From assembly GCF_000330885.1 (NCBI RefSeq), contig NC_020061.1:286717-350716 (forward strand): a stretch of 64,000 nucleotides of DNA. The letters run 5' to 3'. The notes below the pieces were generated by a model. That model was not told the origin of the DNA, ran no database searches, and saw nothing but the letters and a program-made list of their open reading frames with translations. Positions 35,169 through 43,774 of this stretch are shown here, one piece after another (position 1 is the stretch's first letter; the number at the start of each line of letters is the position of its first letter). The translations under genes were made by a program, and so were the position numbers. The DNA comes from Rhizobium tropici CIAT 899 (GTDB taxonomy: Bacteria; Pseudomonadota; Alphaproteobacteria; Rhizobiales; Rhizobiaceae).

Positions 35169-35502
35169 TCTCAAGGTCTACCTGCATCGCGAACCGATCG
35201 ACTTCCGCGCCGGCATCAACAGCCTTGCGGTCCTGGTGCAGGAGACTATGGCGCTGGACCCGTTTGCGCCTGCGGTCTTTGCCTTTTGCAATCGCCGCCG
35301 TGACCGGATGAAGCTCCTGTTCTTCGATCGGTCCGGTTTTGTGATGGTGCTGAAGCGATTGTCGGAAGACCGGTTCCGGTGGCCACGTCGGGAGATGATG
35401 GTGGTAACGCTGACGACCGAGCAATTACACTGGATTCTCGACGGCATTGATATCGACGCGATGGTCCGCCATCCGGTTCGGCAATACCAGATCGCCGGCT
35501 GA
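35149..35502 (+). CDS. tnpB: IS66-family accessory protein TnpB
   Basis: A complete 117-residue Orf2: LKVYLHREPIDFRAGINSLAVLVQE, FAFCNRRRDRMKLLFFDRSGFVMVLKRL and FRWPRREMMVVTLTTEQLHWILDGID. Function within IS66 transposition is not resolved in the family. Confidence 0.94.
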   Translation: MFRLGADLKVYLHREPIDFRAGINSLAVLVQETMALDPFAPAVFAFCNRRRDRMKLLFFDRSGFVMVLKRLSEDRFRWPRREMMVVTLTTEQLHWILDGIDIDAMVRHPVRQYQIAG

Positions 35503-35556
35503 CAGTTCGCAACGTCTGCGGTTGACGGGGCGAAACGGTTCAGATTCAAGAATCTG

Positions 35557-36010
35557 ATGATCCGACCCGGCGAACCCACTGTTGAGGAGTTGATGGCGCG
35601 CATTGCGGCGCTGCAGGCGGAAAACCGTCAGCTCACGGAACGCGTGGTCAAGCTCGAGGAAGAGTTGGTGCTGGCGCGGCTGCATCGTTTTGCGCCGAAG
35701 AGCGAAAAGCACGTGGACCGCCTCTTCGATGAAGCCGAGCAGGTTGCCGATGACGACGCCAGCGGAGAAGATGGCGAGGTCGTCCACCTGCCGGACACCG
35801 GCTTGCCATCGACCGAAAGGCCGGAGGGCAAGAAGCGTGGCCGCAAGCCCCTGCCGGAACACCTGCCGCGCGAGCGCGTCGAATATGACATTGCCCACGA
35901 TCAGAAGGCCTGCCCTTGCTGCCGTCACCAGATGCATCGCATGGGTGAGGCGGTCACCGAGCAGCTCCATATCGAGGTGAAGGCCAAGGTCCTGCAGAAT
36001 GTGCGGTTGT
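35557..36010 (+). pseudogene. tnpC: IS66 tnpC, N-terminal part (split by IS110-type insertion)
   Basis: Reads MIRPGEPTVEELMARIAALQ, a coiled coil to about residue 45, ARLHRFAPKSEKHVDRLFDEAEQ, and the zinc-finger-like YDIAHDQKACPCCRHQMHRMGEAV, ending at HIEVKAKVLQNVR. The next bases belong to the inserted element; the gene resumes at about 37504. Confidence 0.9.
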
Positions 36011-37503
36011 CTAATCGCAATCCATTAGTCAAGTTGGTTTGGCCATTCAGTATCGCACCGTATTGCAGCACGCAAAACGGCGTATCAATTCGATAGATCG
36101 GGCCTCAGCGTCGTTTTTTTCTTTACAGCCATCCGGTGCCAGGGGCAGGGTTGTCTTCGCGGTCGACATAGGATCGCCGCATAATGGGTCTTCGCAGGGT
36201 GGACCTTCCTTTGTTCAAAACGCAAGTCTCAACGAGCTGCAGCCGCAACATACGGAATGATCCAACCCACGTCCGTGGCACGGACGCTGAGTACGCCTCA
36301 AATCAGATTTGACGCGTTGAGGTTTAAGGCAGGTACTTTCGCTTTATACGGGAGCGCCAGCCAATGCGTTGAACATTTCTCCTGTTTTGAGCATACTATG
36401 CATGATGACGGCAAGCTTTCGGGCGACCGCCACCGCAGCGCGCTTGAAGCCAAGCCGGTCACGCAGCTTGAGCCCCCAATTCTTCAGACTGCATTCGGTC
36501 CTAGCACTGGTTCTTGTAAGAAGCACCATCGCCGCTTCGTAAAGCAGCCCACGCAGACGGTTGTCGCCTCGTCGCGAGATATGGCCGTCATAATCGACCT
36601 CTCCTGATTGATAACGCCGCGTTGTCAATCCAAGCCAGGCGCCAACGGAGCGCGACTTTTTAAAGTTGTCTGGGTCTTCGATTGCGGCGACATACGAGAT
36701 GGCGGTGACGGCGCCGACCCCTGGGATCGTCATCAAAAGCTTGGTCTCCTGACTTCCCCGTGCTGCCGCGAGCAACTGGTGATCAAGACCGGCAGCGCGT
36801 CTTCGTATGTCGCACCAGGCGTCGAGCAGAGGCAATATGATCTTAGCCAAGGCGTCATTCCCATCCAGGAATTGTCTCACGTTCCCGTCAAATATTCGCC
36901 CCCTCCCTTTCGGGACAATGAGACCGAAAGTCTTCATCAGACCGCGAATTTGATTGCTGAGCTGGGTCGAGATGCTGAGCAACTGATTGCGAGCGGTCAC
37001 CAGCGTGCGTGTCAGCATGCTGTCGAATGCCTTTACCCGAACCGTCTTGTAGAATCCGGCTTCGGCCAAATGAGCTAAGCCATCCGCGTCATTGGCATCC
37101 GTCTTGTTGAGCGTCTCATCCAAAATCCTTTGGGCGTGCCGCGCTTCGATGCAGATCGCCGGCACTCCTTCGGCCGTGAGCGCATGATAGAACCACGTAG
37201 ATAACGGACCCGTCTCGAATACAACGCGCTTGGCGTGAGGGGCGTGCCTGCGGATCATCTCCGACAAAAGTTTTGGGTCGGATGGGCACTTTCCCCGCCA
37301 GATCCGCTTCCCCTCCTGTCGGATCGAGATTGCAGTTTCTTTCAATGAAACGTCCAGCCCTATATATTGGTCCACGGTTGCCTCCATTTGATGTTTGGGC
37401 CCGGTTCCAATCGTGAGCCCGTATTTCCATCTTATCGGGGGCAACCACCCCCGCCAGTAGACATTTCGTGCCTAGCATCGGGTGACGCGCGCCGCGATTA
37501 CCC
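36009..37503 (-). mobile_element. IS110-family element inserted in IS66 tnpC
   Basis: The tnpC reading ...VLQNVR is separated from FKYACRHCDRTG by about 1.5 kb that holds one IS110-type transposase. Borders are placed where tnpC homology stops and resumes, so they are good to within a few bases; the family lacks clear terminal repeats. Confidence 0.82.
36344..37387 (-). CDS. IS110-family DEDD transposase
   Basis: The 347-residue protein from MEATVDQYIGLDVSLKETAIS has the N-terminal DEDD nuclease domain (GLDVSLKE; VVFETGPLSTWFYHAL; NKTDANDADGLAHLAEAG) and the C-terminal transposase_20 domain (LLMTIPGVGAVTAISYVAAIEDPDNFKKSRSVGAWLGLTTRRYQSG, with RRGDNRLRGLLYEAA). An upstream in-frame start would add 19 residues. 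Intact and probably active. Confidence 0.94.
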   Translation of the reverse strand: MEATVDQYIGLDVSLKETAISIRQEGKRIWRGKCPSDPKLLSEMIRRHAPHAKRVVFETGPLSTWFYHALTAEGVPAICIEARHAQRILDETLNKTDANDADGLAHLAEAGFYKTVRVKAFDSMLTRTLVTARNQLLSISTQLSNQIRGLMKTFGLIVPKGRGRIFDGNVRQFLDGNDALAKIILPLLDAWCDIRRRAAGLDHQLLAAARGSQETKLLMTIPGVGAVTAISYVAAIEDPDNFKKSRSVGAWLGLTTRRYQSGEVDYDGHISRRGDNRLRGLLYEAAMVLLTRTSARTECSLKNWGLKLRDRLGFKRAAVAVARKLAVIMHSMLKTGEMFNALAGAPV

Positions 37504-38653
37504 CATGTTCAAGTATGCCTGCCGCCATTGCGACCGCACCGGCATCAACACGCCTGTCATTCTCGCGCCAATGCCCGCGCAGGCCTTGCCGGGCAGCATC
37601 GCCACGGCCTCGACACTGGCCTTCGCGCTCGTCCATAAATATGTCGATGGCACGCCGCTCTACCGCCTGGCCCAGGCCTTCGAGCGTGCCGGTGTTCCCG
37701 TCAGCCGCGGCGCTCTCGGGCATTGGGTGATCGGATCGAGCGAGAGGCATCTCTCCCGAATCTATGACGCCCTGAAATTGCGGCTCAGGGCGCAGCCGCT
37801 CATCCATGGTGACGAGACCACGGTCCAGGTCTTGAAGGAAAAGGACAAGGAAGCCACCAGCACATCCTTCATGTGGGCATACAGGAGCGGGGAAGACAGC
37901 GGCGAGCCAATCGTGCTGCTCGATTATCAACCCGGCCGCGGCCAGATTTATCCGCAGGCCTTCCTCGGCGACTACCGCGGCATCTTGATGAGCGATGGCT
38001 ACACCGCCTGGCGCACATTGAACGGCGCGACCCATGTTGGGTGTATGGCCCATTCCAGGCGTCGCTTCGTCGACGCGCTCAAGGCAAGGAAGAAAGGCGG
38101 CGGTCCGCCGGAGCAGGCGCTCAAGTTCTTCGCGCAGCTCTACCGGATTGAAAGCCAGGCGCGCAATGAGAAGCCGGATAAGGACGAAACGCGAGATCAC
38201 TGCATCCACCGCTTCCGCCAGCAACACAGCGTCCCCATCCTGAACGCTCTCAAGGCATGGCTCGACGACATCGCGCCGAAGGTCTTGCCCGATACCAAGC
38301 TTGGCGATGCCGTGTCCTACACCCTGAACCAATGGGAGTACCTGACGCGCTATACAGAAGACGGCAGGATGCCGATCGACAACAACTTGCTTGAGCGCGA
38401 CATCAGGATTTTTGCCACGGGAAGAAAGAGTTGGCTGTTCAGCGACACCGTGGACGGAGCCAAGGCCAGTGCCGTCATCTACAGCCTCATGCTGACATGC
38501 CGCGCCTGCGGCATCGAACCCTTGGCTTATCTGCGTCACGTCCTTACCGAATTACCGCAGCGTGTCATCGAAGCCGACATCACCGACCTGCTGCCCTTCA
38601 ACTTCGCTGAAACGCTGAAACCGCCGCTGCATGATCCAATGGCAGCCGTCTGA
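37504..38653 (+). pseudogene. tnpC: IS66 tnpC, C-terminal part
   Basis: Resumes at MFKYACRHCDRTGINTPV and covers the catalytic core (FALVHKYVDGTPLYRLAQAFERAGVPVSRGALGHWVI, HGDETTVQVLKEKDKEATSTSFMWAYRSG, DGYTAWRTLNGATHVGCMAHSRRRF, DNNLLERDIRIFATGRKSWLF) to DITDLLPFNF. The frame is open throughout, so precise loss of the inserted element would restore the gene. Confidence 0.92.
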
Positions 38654-38706
38654 CGGCGACCCCGGTCAAACGGGCCGCGTCAACGCGCATGGAAATGAGC
38701 GCTTAC

Positions 38707-39165
38707 GACGAAGTCGAATGCATCCGAAGGCAAGGCGCACAAGCCCTACGAGTTTGGCGTCAAGTCTCGGTGGCCTCGATACTGAACCGCTCTCCAAAGG
38801 CGGCCAGTTCGCCCTCCATGCCATGGCACTGCCAGGAACCCCTATTATGGGCGCACCCTCGAGACCATCATCCCCGACATGGAGGAGACGATCGGCAACG
38901 AGTTGTCCGCACCTGGCCGATGCCGGATATCGCGGCCACAATTCACCTGAGAGTCACAAGCTGCGGGTCTTCACAAGCCACAACAGCGCCGCGTGACGCC
39001 GGCCATCAAACGACAGATGCGACGAGAGCCAGCCGTCGAGCCCGTCATCGGCCACATCAAGAACGAGCATCGGATGGATCGCAATTATCTCGCCGGACAA
39101 AAGGAGATGCCGTCGATGCCGTTCTGGCTGCCGTTGGCTACAACTTCTTGCGCCTGCTCAGGTGA
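38707..39165 (+). pseudogene. IS5-type transposase relic, 3' part
   Basis: Degenerate plus-strand frames read DEVECIRRQGAQALRVWRQVSVA, GGQFALHAMALPGTPIMG, LADAGYRGHNSPESHKLRVF and VEPVIGHIKNEHRMDRNYLAGQK, then VLAAVGYNFLRLLR. It continues the 5' part that ends at 34630. Confidence 0.78.
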
Positions 39166-39346
39166 TTCAGAGACCTTTTATGCCTGCTCACCGTCATGCT
39201 CCTGGCGTCTCTGCTCCAGCGGCGCATGCTTCCTGAAGATCTCAACGTAAAAACTGGTTCTGCCGCACGGCGGGAGAGTTCATCATCGCCGTCCACGGTA
39301 CTTCCACAGGGAATGATTTGGTAGTTTGCATTGGCGCCCTCAGATC
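39166..39346. other. Spacer between transposase relic and kamA-like gene end
   Basis: About 180 bases with no gene or recognisable terminator. Confidence 0.3.
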
Positions 39347-40489
39347 TCATCCTTCGGGCAAATCGTCCAACCAGCAGGCGCCTTCGAGGTTCGGCCGGGA
39401 AAAGATCTTTCCGATCTTTTCTGAAGCCTTGTTTTGGTGATATCGCATATAGACGCGGCCATCAGTTCCAAAGTCGAGAATCTCGATCTTACCAGTGTAA
39501 TGCGACATGATGTATTTAAATGTCTTTTGAATGCCGCTCAGGCGTTGGTTGATGCCATGCGAAATCTCCAGGCCGCGGCGCAGTGGAACCTGAAAATGCG
39601 ATGCACCTTTCACCGGCCTGCCTTGAAATAGGTAATATGGGCGGACACCCATATGGTGACACTTGGCGAAGGTCGCGGCCAAAATGTCGGGGTCATCGTT
39701 GACTTTCGCGAGAAGCACGCACTGGTTTAGGAACTGCGTACCACGCGCCCGCAATGACCGAATGCTTCGCTCCGCATCGGCCGAAATTTCGCCGATATGG
39801 TCAAAATGCGTAACGATCACTGCGGATTTTCCAGCTACATGGATCCGTTCGAACAAGGCCACTAGAGCAGGATCCTCAAACCTTTGGGGCGCGTAGGCGA
39901 GCATTTTTGTGCCAAAACGAATGGAATTCAGATGTGGGAATGGCAGCAGATGATCAAGAATTTCATGGAGGCTGGCGGTGTTGAGCACGAACGGGTCACC
40001 TCCTGATATCAGGACGTTCGTCATCTCAGGATGACCTCCAATGTATCGCGCAATCTGCCCAAGGTCAGCTGCGATTTCATCTGAGTCCTTGCCGACAATG
40101 CGTTTGCGGAAGCAATAACGGCAGTATGAAGCGCAGCGGTCCGTTGCAAGCAACAATCCTGTTTGCGCGTACTTGTGCTGAAACCCGGGCGCGACCGTGT
40201 TTTCGTGCTCTCCGCTGGTATCCAGAGTGCCGGGACCGTCGAACTCTTCGAATGAGGGCTCGACGATGAATTTAAGCTGATCATAATGACCACTGTTGAT
40301 GATCTGTTCACGATAGAATTTTGTAACACGATAACGCGTGATGCTGTTTGCTTCCACCTCGGCGGGGGTGACTGCGCGTGCCCCCTCAATGAAATTTATG
40401 ATCTTGGACGACAACAGCGGGTCCGAACTGATGAGCGGAGCCACTTTTAATTTTGTCGTCTTACCTTGGATAGTTCGAGTGGTCTTCAT
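39347..40489 (-). CDS. KamA-family radical SAM 2,3-aminomutase (lysine- or glutamate-type)
   Basis: A 380-residue radical SAM, PLP-dependent aminomutase of the lysine 2,3-aminomutase family, which moves an amino group from C2 to C3 to give a beta-amino acid. The cluster motif is CASYCRYC (Cys119, 123, 126); further marks are LISGGDPFVLNTASLHEIL, SIRFGTKMLAYAPQRF, FLNQCVLLAKVNDDPDILA and VRPYYLFQ. The two aspartates that hold the lysine side chain in clostridial KamA (Asp293 and Asp330) correspond here to Arg in FQGRPVKG and to a non-acidic residue in KTFKYIMSHYTGK, so lysine is unlikely; a basic residue there suggests an acidic substrate such as glutamate. A NifA site and sigma54 promoter lie just upstream, so expression in nodules is expected. 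Confidence 0.85.
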   Translation of the reverse strand: MKTTRTIQGKTTKLKVAPLISSDPLLSSKIINFIEGARAVTPAEVEANSITRYRVTKFYREQIINSGHYDQLKFIVEPSFEEFDGPGTLDTSGEHENTVAPGFQHKYAQTGLLLATDRCASYCRYCFRKRIVGKDSDEIAADLGQIARYIGGHPEMTNVLISGGDPFVLNTASLHEILDHLLPFPHLNSIRFGTKMLAYAPQRFEDPALVALFERIHVAGKSAVIVTHFDHIGEISADAERSIRSLRARGTQFLNQCVLLAKVNDDPDILAATFAKCHHMGVRPYYLFQGRPVKGASHFQVPLRRGLEISHGINQRLSGIQKTFKYIMSHYTGKIEILDFGTDGRVYMRYHQNKASEKIGKIFSRPNLEGACWLDDLPEG

Positions 40490-40549
40490 CTAGAGCCCTT
40501 AATAAAAAAAGGCGAGAGGCAATTGTCGTACGGTTCTTCGTTATGCACC

Positions 40550-40565
40550 TGCAATCAATGTGCCG
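40550..40565 (-). promoter_or_regulatory. Sigma54 -24/-12 promoter for the kamA-like gene
   Basis: On the minus strand CGGCACATTGATTGCA shows the GGCAC -24 box, ten-base spacing and a perfect TTGCA -12 box. Transcription would start about 50 bases before the kamA start codon. Confidence 0.78.
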
Positions 40566-40641
40566 TCGACGATCTGATTGCTGTCAAAGTGACGCAAAGT
40601 CAGGTTACGCAGGCGTCCACAGAATACAAGGGTCTTCAGTG

Positions 40642-40657
40642 TGTCAGGGCCAGAACA
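40642..40657. promoter_or_regulatory. NifA upstream activator site for the kamA-like gene
   Basis: TGTCAGGGCCAGAACA matches TGT-N10-ACA and is about 76 bases upstream of the -24/-12 element at 40550-40565. Confidence 0.7.
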
Positions 40658-40830
40658 GAAATGGACCCAAGTTGACACGACCAATGTAAGGAATGATTGA
40701 GCCGTTGTTTTTCGAAGCACCATCTGATGTGGTTGCCGCCGCTGTCATGCGCTTGTCTTGCGGCGTGCTGATTTTTTGGCGCGCGTGGCTGGGGCTTGGC
40801 TGGACACCGCTGCTGCGGCGCCCCGACGAT

Positions 40831-40881
40831 GCCAATATCGAGGATCTGCTGCCCTTCAACTTCAAAAGCCAGCCAGCATAA
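40831..40881 (+). pseudogene. IS66 tnpC C-terminal scrap
   Basis: DANIEDLLPFNF followed by a stop matches the end of IS66 TnpC proteins. It lies between kamA and proB and may mark an old insertion that separated them. Confidence 0.5.
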
Positions 40882-40953
40882 GCCGCCGCTCTTCAAAACG
40901 ATTTACAACGTGCACTGAAAAGAGCGCTACCAATAATCAGCAATGCAGGACGA

Positions 40954-41799
40954 TTATTGAGCCTGCGGTAGGTTGTCGCCACAAGTGTGGCGGTCGCTCC
41001 TATCCCTTGCAAACGGGATAAACCAGGTTGATGGGCCACCGTTCTCGATGGCCGACAGCGGGTAAGATTTGTTTCCCTTCGCGATGATCATGTAACACCC
41101 GGCATCCATGGCGATCCTTGCTGCCATCAACTTCGTCAGCATGCCACCCGAACTATGACGAGAGACGGAATGACCGGCCATGGCCTCTATTTGGGGGGTA
41201 ATGCGTCGCACCTCTGTGATCAAACGGGCCGACGGGTTGTCGTGTGGATCTTCCGTGAAGAGGCCATCTATGTTGGAAAGCAAAATAATTATGTCAGCCT
41301 GCACCAACTCTGCGAGCTGGGCCGCCAAACGATCATTGTCGCCAAAACGGGTGTCGGCAGTTGCGGTTGTGTCGTTCTCATTGATAACGGGAACGGCGCC
41401 AACTTTGAGGATTTGTCGAACAGTTGACAGAACATTGAGTCGGCGATGCGGGTTGCGTAGATCTTCGCCCATCAATAGTATTTGTCCGAGTCCAAATCCA
41501 AACCGTTTTAAGCTCTGTTCGAAGGCAAGCATGAGTCGAACTTGACCGATGGCTGCAGCCGCTTGTCGCTCTTCACTTCTCAGAGGAACGTCAAACTCAT
41601 TGAAGTGACGTGACCCAACCGCGACAGCACCGGAGGTCACGATGATCACCTGCTGCCCACGTGAGAAAAATCGGACCACATCTTCTATCATCGTTTCAAG
41701 CCAAGAACCGCGAATGTCTCCGGTTTCTCCGTCGGCAATTAGTGCGGAGCCAATCTTCACGATTATTCGGTGAGCGGAAATTAATTGCGCCGTGGTCAT
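40954..41799 (-). CDS. ProB-like glutamate 5-kinase without PUA domain
   Basis: A 281-residue amino-acid kinase from MTTAQLISAHRIIVKIGSAL. Visible are the AAK fold motifs VKIGSALIAD, VIIVTSGAVAVGSRHF, AAAAIGQVRLMLAFEQ, VPVINENDTTATADTRFGDNDRLAAQLAELVQADIIILLSNIDGLFTEDP and GGMLTKLMAARIAMDAGC. Glutamate 5-kinase makes gamma-glutamyl phosphate for proline; housekeeping ProB of about 370 residues has a C-terminal PUA domain, which is missing here. A second, plasmid-borne, short ProB beside ATP-grasp and aminomutase genes points to a specialised pathway. It lies 78 bases behind ATP-grasp copy 1 and probably shares its sigma54 promoter. Confidence 0.88.
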   Translation of the reverse strand: MTTAQLISAHRIIVKIGSALIADGETGDIRGSWLETMIEDVVRFFSRGQQVIIVTSGAVAVGSRHFNEFDVPLRSEERQAAAAIGQVRLMLAFEQSLKRFGFGLGQILLMGEDLRNPHRRLNVLSTVRQILKVGAVPVINENDTTATADTRFGDNDRLAAQLAELVQADIIILLSNIDGLFTEDPHDNPSARLITEVRRITPQIEAMAGHSVSRHSSGGMLTKLMAARIAMDAGCYMIIAKGNKSYPLSAIENGGPSTWFIPFARDRSDRHTCGDNLPQAQ

Positions 41800-41877
41800 C
41801 AAGTGTTGCCTCGCTAAAAGGAACGCACGTCTCTGCAATCTACACTGGGCAACTCAATATTCATTGCGAATTGCCCT

Positions 41878-43161
41878 TTACCTAGAGCCTTTGAGGCTGC
41901 TGGAGGAGTTTAACGGCACGGCGTGTTCTTCTTCGCCAGAGGTAGAGAATGGCGTGATCGACCAATCGATTAGACCGACCGCATGCTGAAGTATGGCCTT
42001 GGTCTGTGCAAAGCTGGATGAAGCGGCGATCACATGTCCTATGCGGTCCCGGTAGTCACCTTTCCTGACTATCTGCGTCTTAGGCTTAACATAAAATTTG
42101 ACCTCTACAACGCCCGACACGGCAGCCGCCCGACTGTCGCCGTCGATCCAACTGAGGGTGCCATCGCGATCAGGGAGTAGGAATCGCACGGCTGCAGTCT
42201 GGAGATACGTGGTGCGTAAGTCACATTCCACGCCGGTGGCAAGCTTAATGTGCTCGGTTACGAGATCGACACCATAAGCAAGATGAGCCCGCCGAGGATA
42301 GGTTCCGCCCGCAATACGCGGATTGACTTCTATTACAACTGGGCCACGCGTCGTCCACCGCAATTCAATGTTGGTTGGCCCCCACCCAAGTCCCAGAGCT
42401 CCCAAACAGCGCAGCGCCACGTCGGAGATTCGCTCGTGCTCGTCGTTAGTCAGCAGGGCCGGAAAGATGCTCTCACGAAAGAGAAAATGTGGTGGATGAT
42501 CGAAATCGGCGGCGCTAATCCCAATGACCTCATTTCCCATCGTGTCGGCTTCATAGAACGGGCCCTGTGCGAATTCTTCGACCAGGATCTTCGGTGAAGA
42601 CCGCCATGTATGCTTCCCACCTAAAAGATGGGCCGTATGTTCGGCCAACTCGGCGACGTTTCGGCACAGTCGAACACCGATGCCGCCGATACCCCCGATC
42701 GCAGGCTTGACCACCACTGGCAGGCCGATTTCCGCGGCACAGCTTTCAACCTCCGCCGCGTTAGTGGCCAGGCGATAAGCAGGTATCGGAACGCCTCCAT
42801 CAGCGAGCAGGCGACGTTGAATGAATTTGTCGCAACATTGTTCGACCGAAGCGGGGTTTGGTCCCGGTAAATCGAATTGCTGGCAGAGCTTTCCGGCGGT
42901 CGCGTAGACCTTCTCCTCGGCGCTTGTAATGCCAACAATTTCGTAGGTCTTACCCAGCCGAGAGCATTCGTTGATCAGCGCATGGAGATTGTCTGTATCG
43001 ACTTGGATTGCTTCAACACCTCCCGCTGCGAGATAGGGGTACTGAGCTGGATCGGTCGATAGGGTAATTGGATGAAGGCCAAAACTCTTGGCAGCTTGGA
43101 CATATTGCTCACCAGTACCATGTCCGTTGCCTTCAAGCAGGATGAGCGCTCTTCTTGCCAT
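41878..43161 (-). CDS. ATP-grasp ligase-like protein, copy 1
   Basis: A 427-residue ATP-grasp enzyme, expected to form an amide bond through an acyl-phosphate. Visible are LPVVVKPAIGGIGGIGVRLC (ATP-binding Lys and glycine loop, about residues 150-170), KILVEEFAQGPFYEADTM, NIELRWTTRGPVVIEVNPRIAGGTYPR (metal-binding Glu and Asn) and a C-terminal domain of about 100 residues with VEVKFYVKPKTQIVRKGDYRDRIGHVIA. The substrate is unknown. ProB-like gene follows on the same strand, and a sigma54 promoter lies 84 bases upstream. Its paralogue is at 32429-33676. The start ATG is shared in position with that of the paralogue (MARRALIL). Confidence 0.88.
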   Translation of the reverse strand: MARRALILLEGNGHGTGEQYVQAAKSFGLHPITLSTDPAQYPYLAAGGVEAIQVDTDNLHALINECSRLGKTYEIVGITSAEEKVYATAGKLCQQFDLPGPNPASVEQCCDKFIQRRLLADGGVPIPAYRLATNAAEVESCAAEIGLPVVVKPAIGGIGGIGVRLCRNVAELAEHTAHLLGGKHTWRSSPKILVEEFAQGPFYEADTMGNEVIGISAADFDHPPHFLFRESIFPALLTNDEHERISDVALRCLGALGLGWGPTNIELRWTTRGPVVIEVNPRIAGGTYPRRAHLAYGVDLVTEHIKLATGVECDLRTTYLQTAAVRFLLPDRDGTLSWIDGDSRAAAVSGVVEVKFYVKPKTQIVRKGDYRDRIGHVIAASSSFAQTKAILQHAVGLIDWSITPFSTSGEEEHAVPLNSSSSLKGSR

Positions 43162-43244
43162 TGACTGCTGACCCTCCGTTGCGGGATTTGCGGCGGTCCG
43201 AGCGTATCCGCATCAACCTTGCTAGCTACGCCCGGCCACAGATC

Positions 43245-43260
43245 TGCAGTGAACGTACCA
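43245..43260 (-). promoter_or_regulatory. Sigma54 -24/-12 promoter for ATP-grasp copy 1 and proB
   Basis: On the minus strand TGGTACGTTCACTGCA differs from TGGCACG-N4-TTGCA at two positions and keeps both invariant dinucleotides. No exact NifA site is upstream; TGT-N10-GCA at 43325-43340 is a one-base variant. Confidence 0.68.
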
Positions 43261-43774
43261 TCCTCAGCGAATTGCGGACGTAAAGATCTTGTAAATTTTT
43301 TGTTTGACGGATCTAGGTGTGCGATGTTTTGATCGGCGCACGGTGGAATGGAGCATCACCCAGCCTACTGGCGATATCGGTAATCACGCGGTCCGAAGAA
43401 TACTCGTGTACTACCGTCACAATAACGACCGCTCAGACCTTTGCACCCTTGAGTGATCGTAATTGCTTCAGGGATCCTCTCGTTGCCTTGGCTGGCCGGG
43501 GTATTGCATCAGCGATCTAGCAAGAGCGCCGTAGAGCCGGGGGCCGACACAGCTTTTCAGTCGGAGAATGAAGCAATTGACTCATAAAGCATTAATTTGT
43601 ATCAAATGATTTATGCAGGATACTTAGCCTCGACGCGCCGCAATGAATTTGGCTGAGCGGCCTGGCAGCGGAAGGGGAGCCACGACCTGAAAACCAAACG
43701 CTCTCCCACTTCTGACGGCAGCGCCAGCAGTCTCTCCGAAACATACCGACAGTAAGCGGAAAGCAGAGAACTCA
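43261..43774. other. Divergent intergenic region between the ATP-grasp operon and the catabolic block
   Basis: About 510 bases, no gene seen. An imperfect palindrome, GCATTAATTTG-TAT-CAAATGATTTATGC near 43588, could be an operator for the acyltransferase gene; it is only loosely like the repeats at 49285 and 55061. Confidence 0.35.

Larger units (their letters stand above)
34631..38706 (+). mobile_element. IS66-family element with a nested IS110-family element
   Basis: Ends GTAAGCGCTCATTTCG and its complement (ATGAGCGCTTAC) are flanked by a perfect 8-base duplication GACGAAGT (34623-34630 and 38707-38714). It carries tnpA, tnpB and a tnpC interrupted by an IS110-type element, and has itself split an older transposase gene. 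Confidence 0.93.

Noticed and set aside
37472..38539. Minus-strand open frame of 355 codons opposite IS66 tnpC
   Set aside because: Antisense to a recognisable transposase; long only because of high G+C codon use.
43407..43421. TGT-N9-ACA near the ATP-grasp copy 1 promoter
   Set aside because: Spacing is one base short of the NifA consensus and it is about 150 bases away; not strong enough to list as a site.
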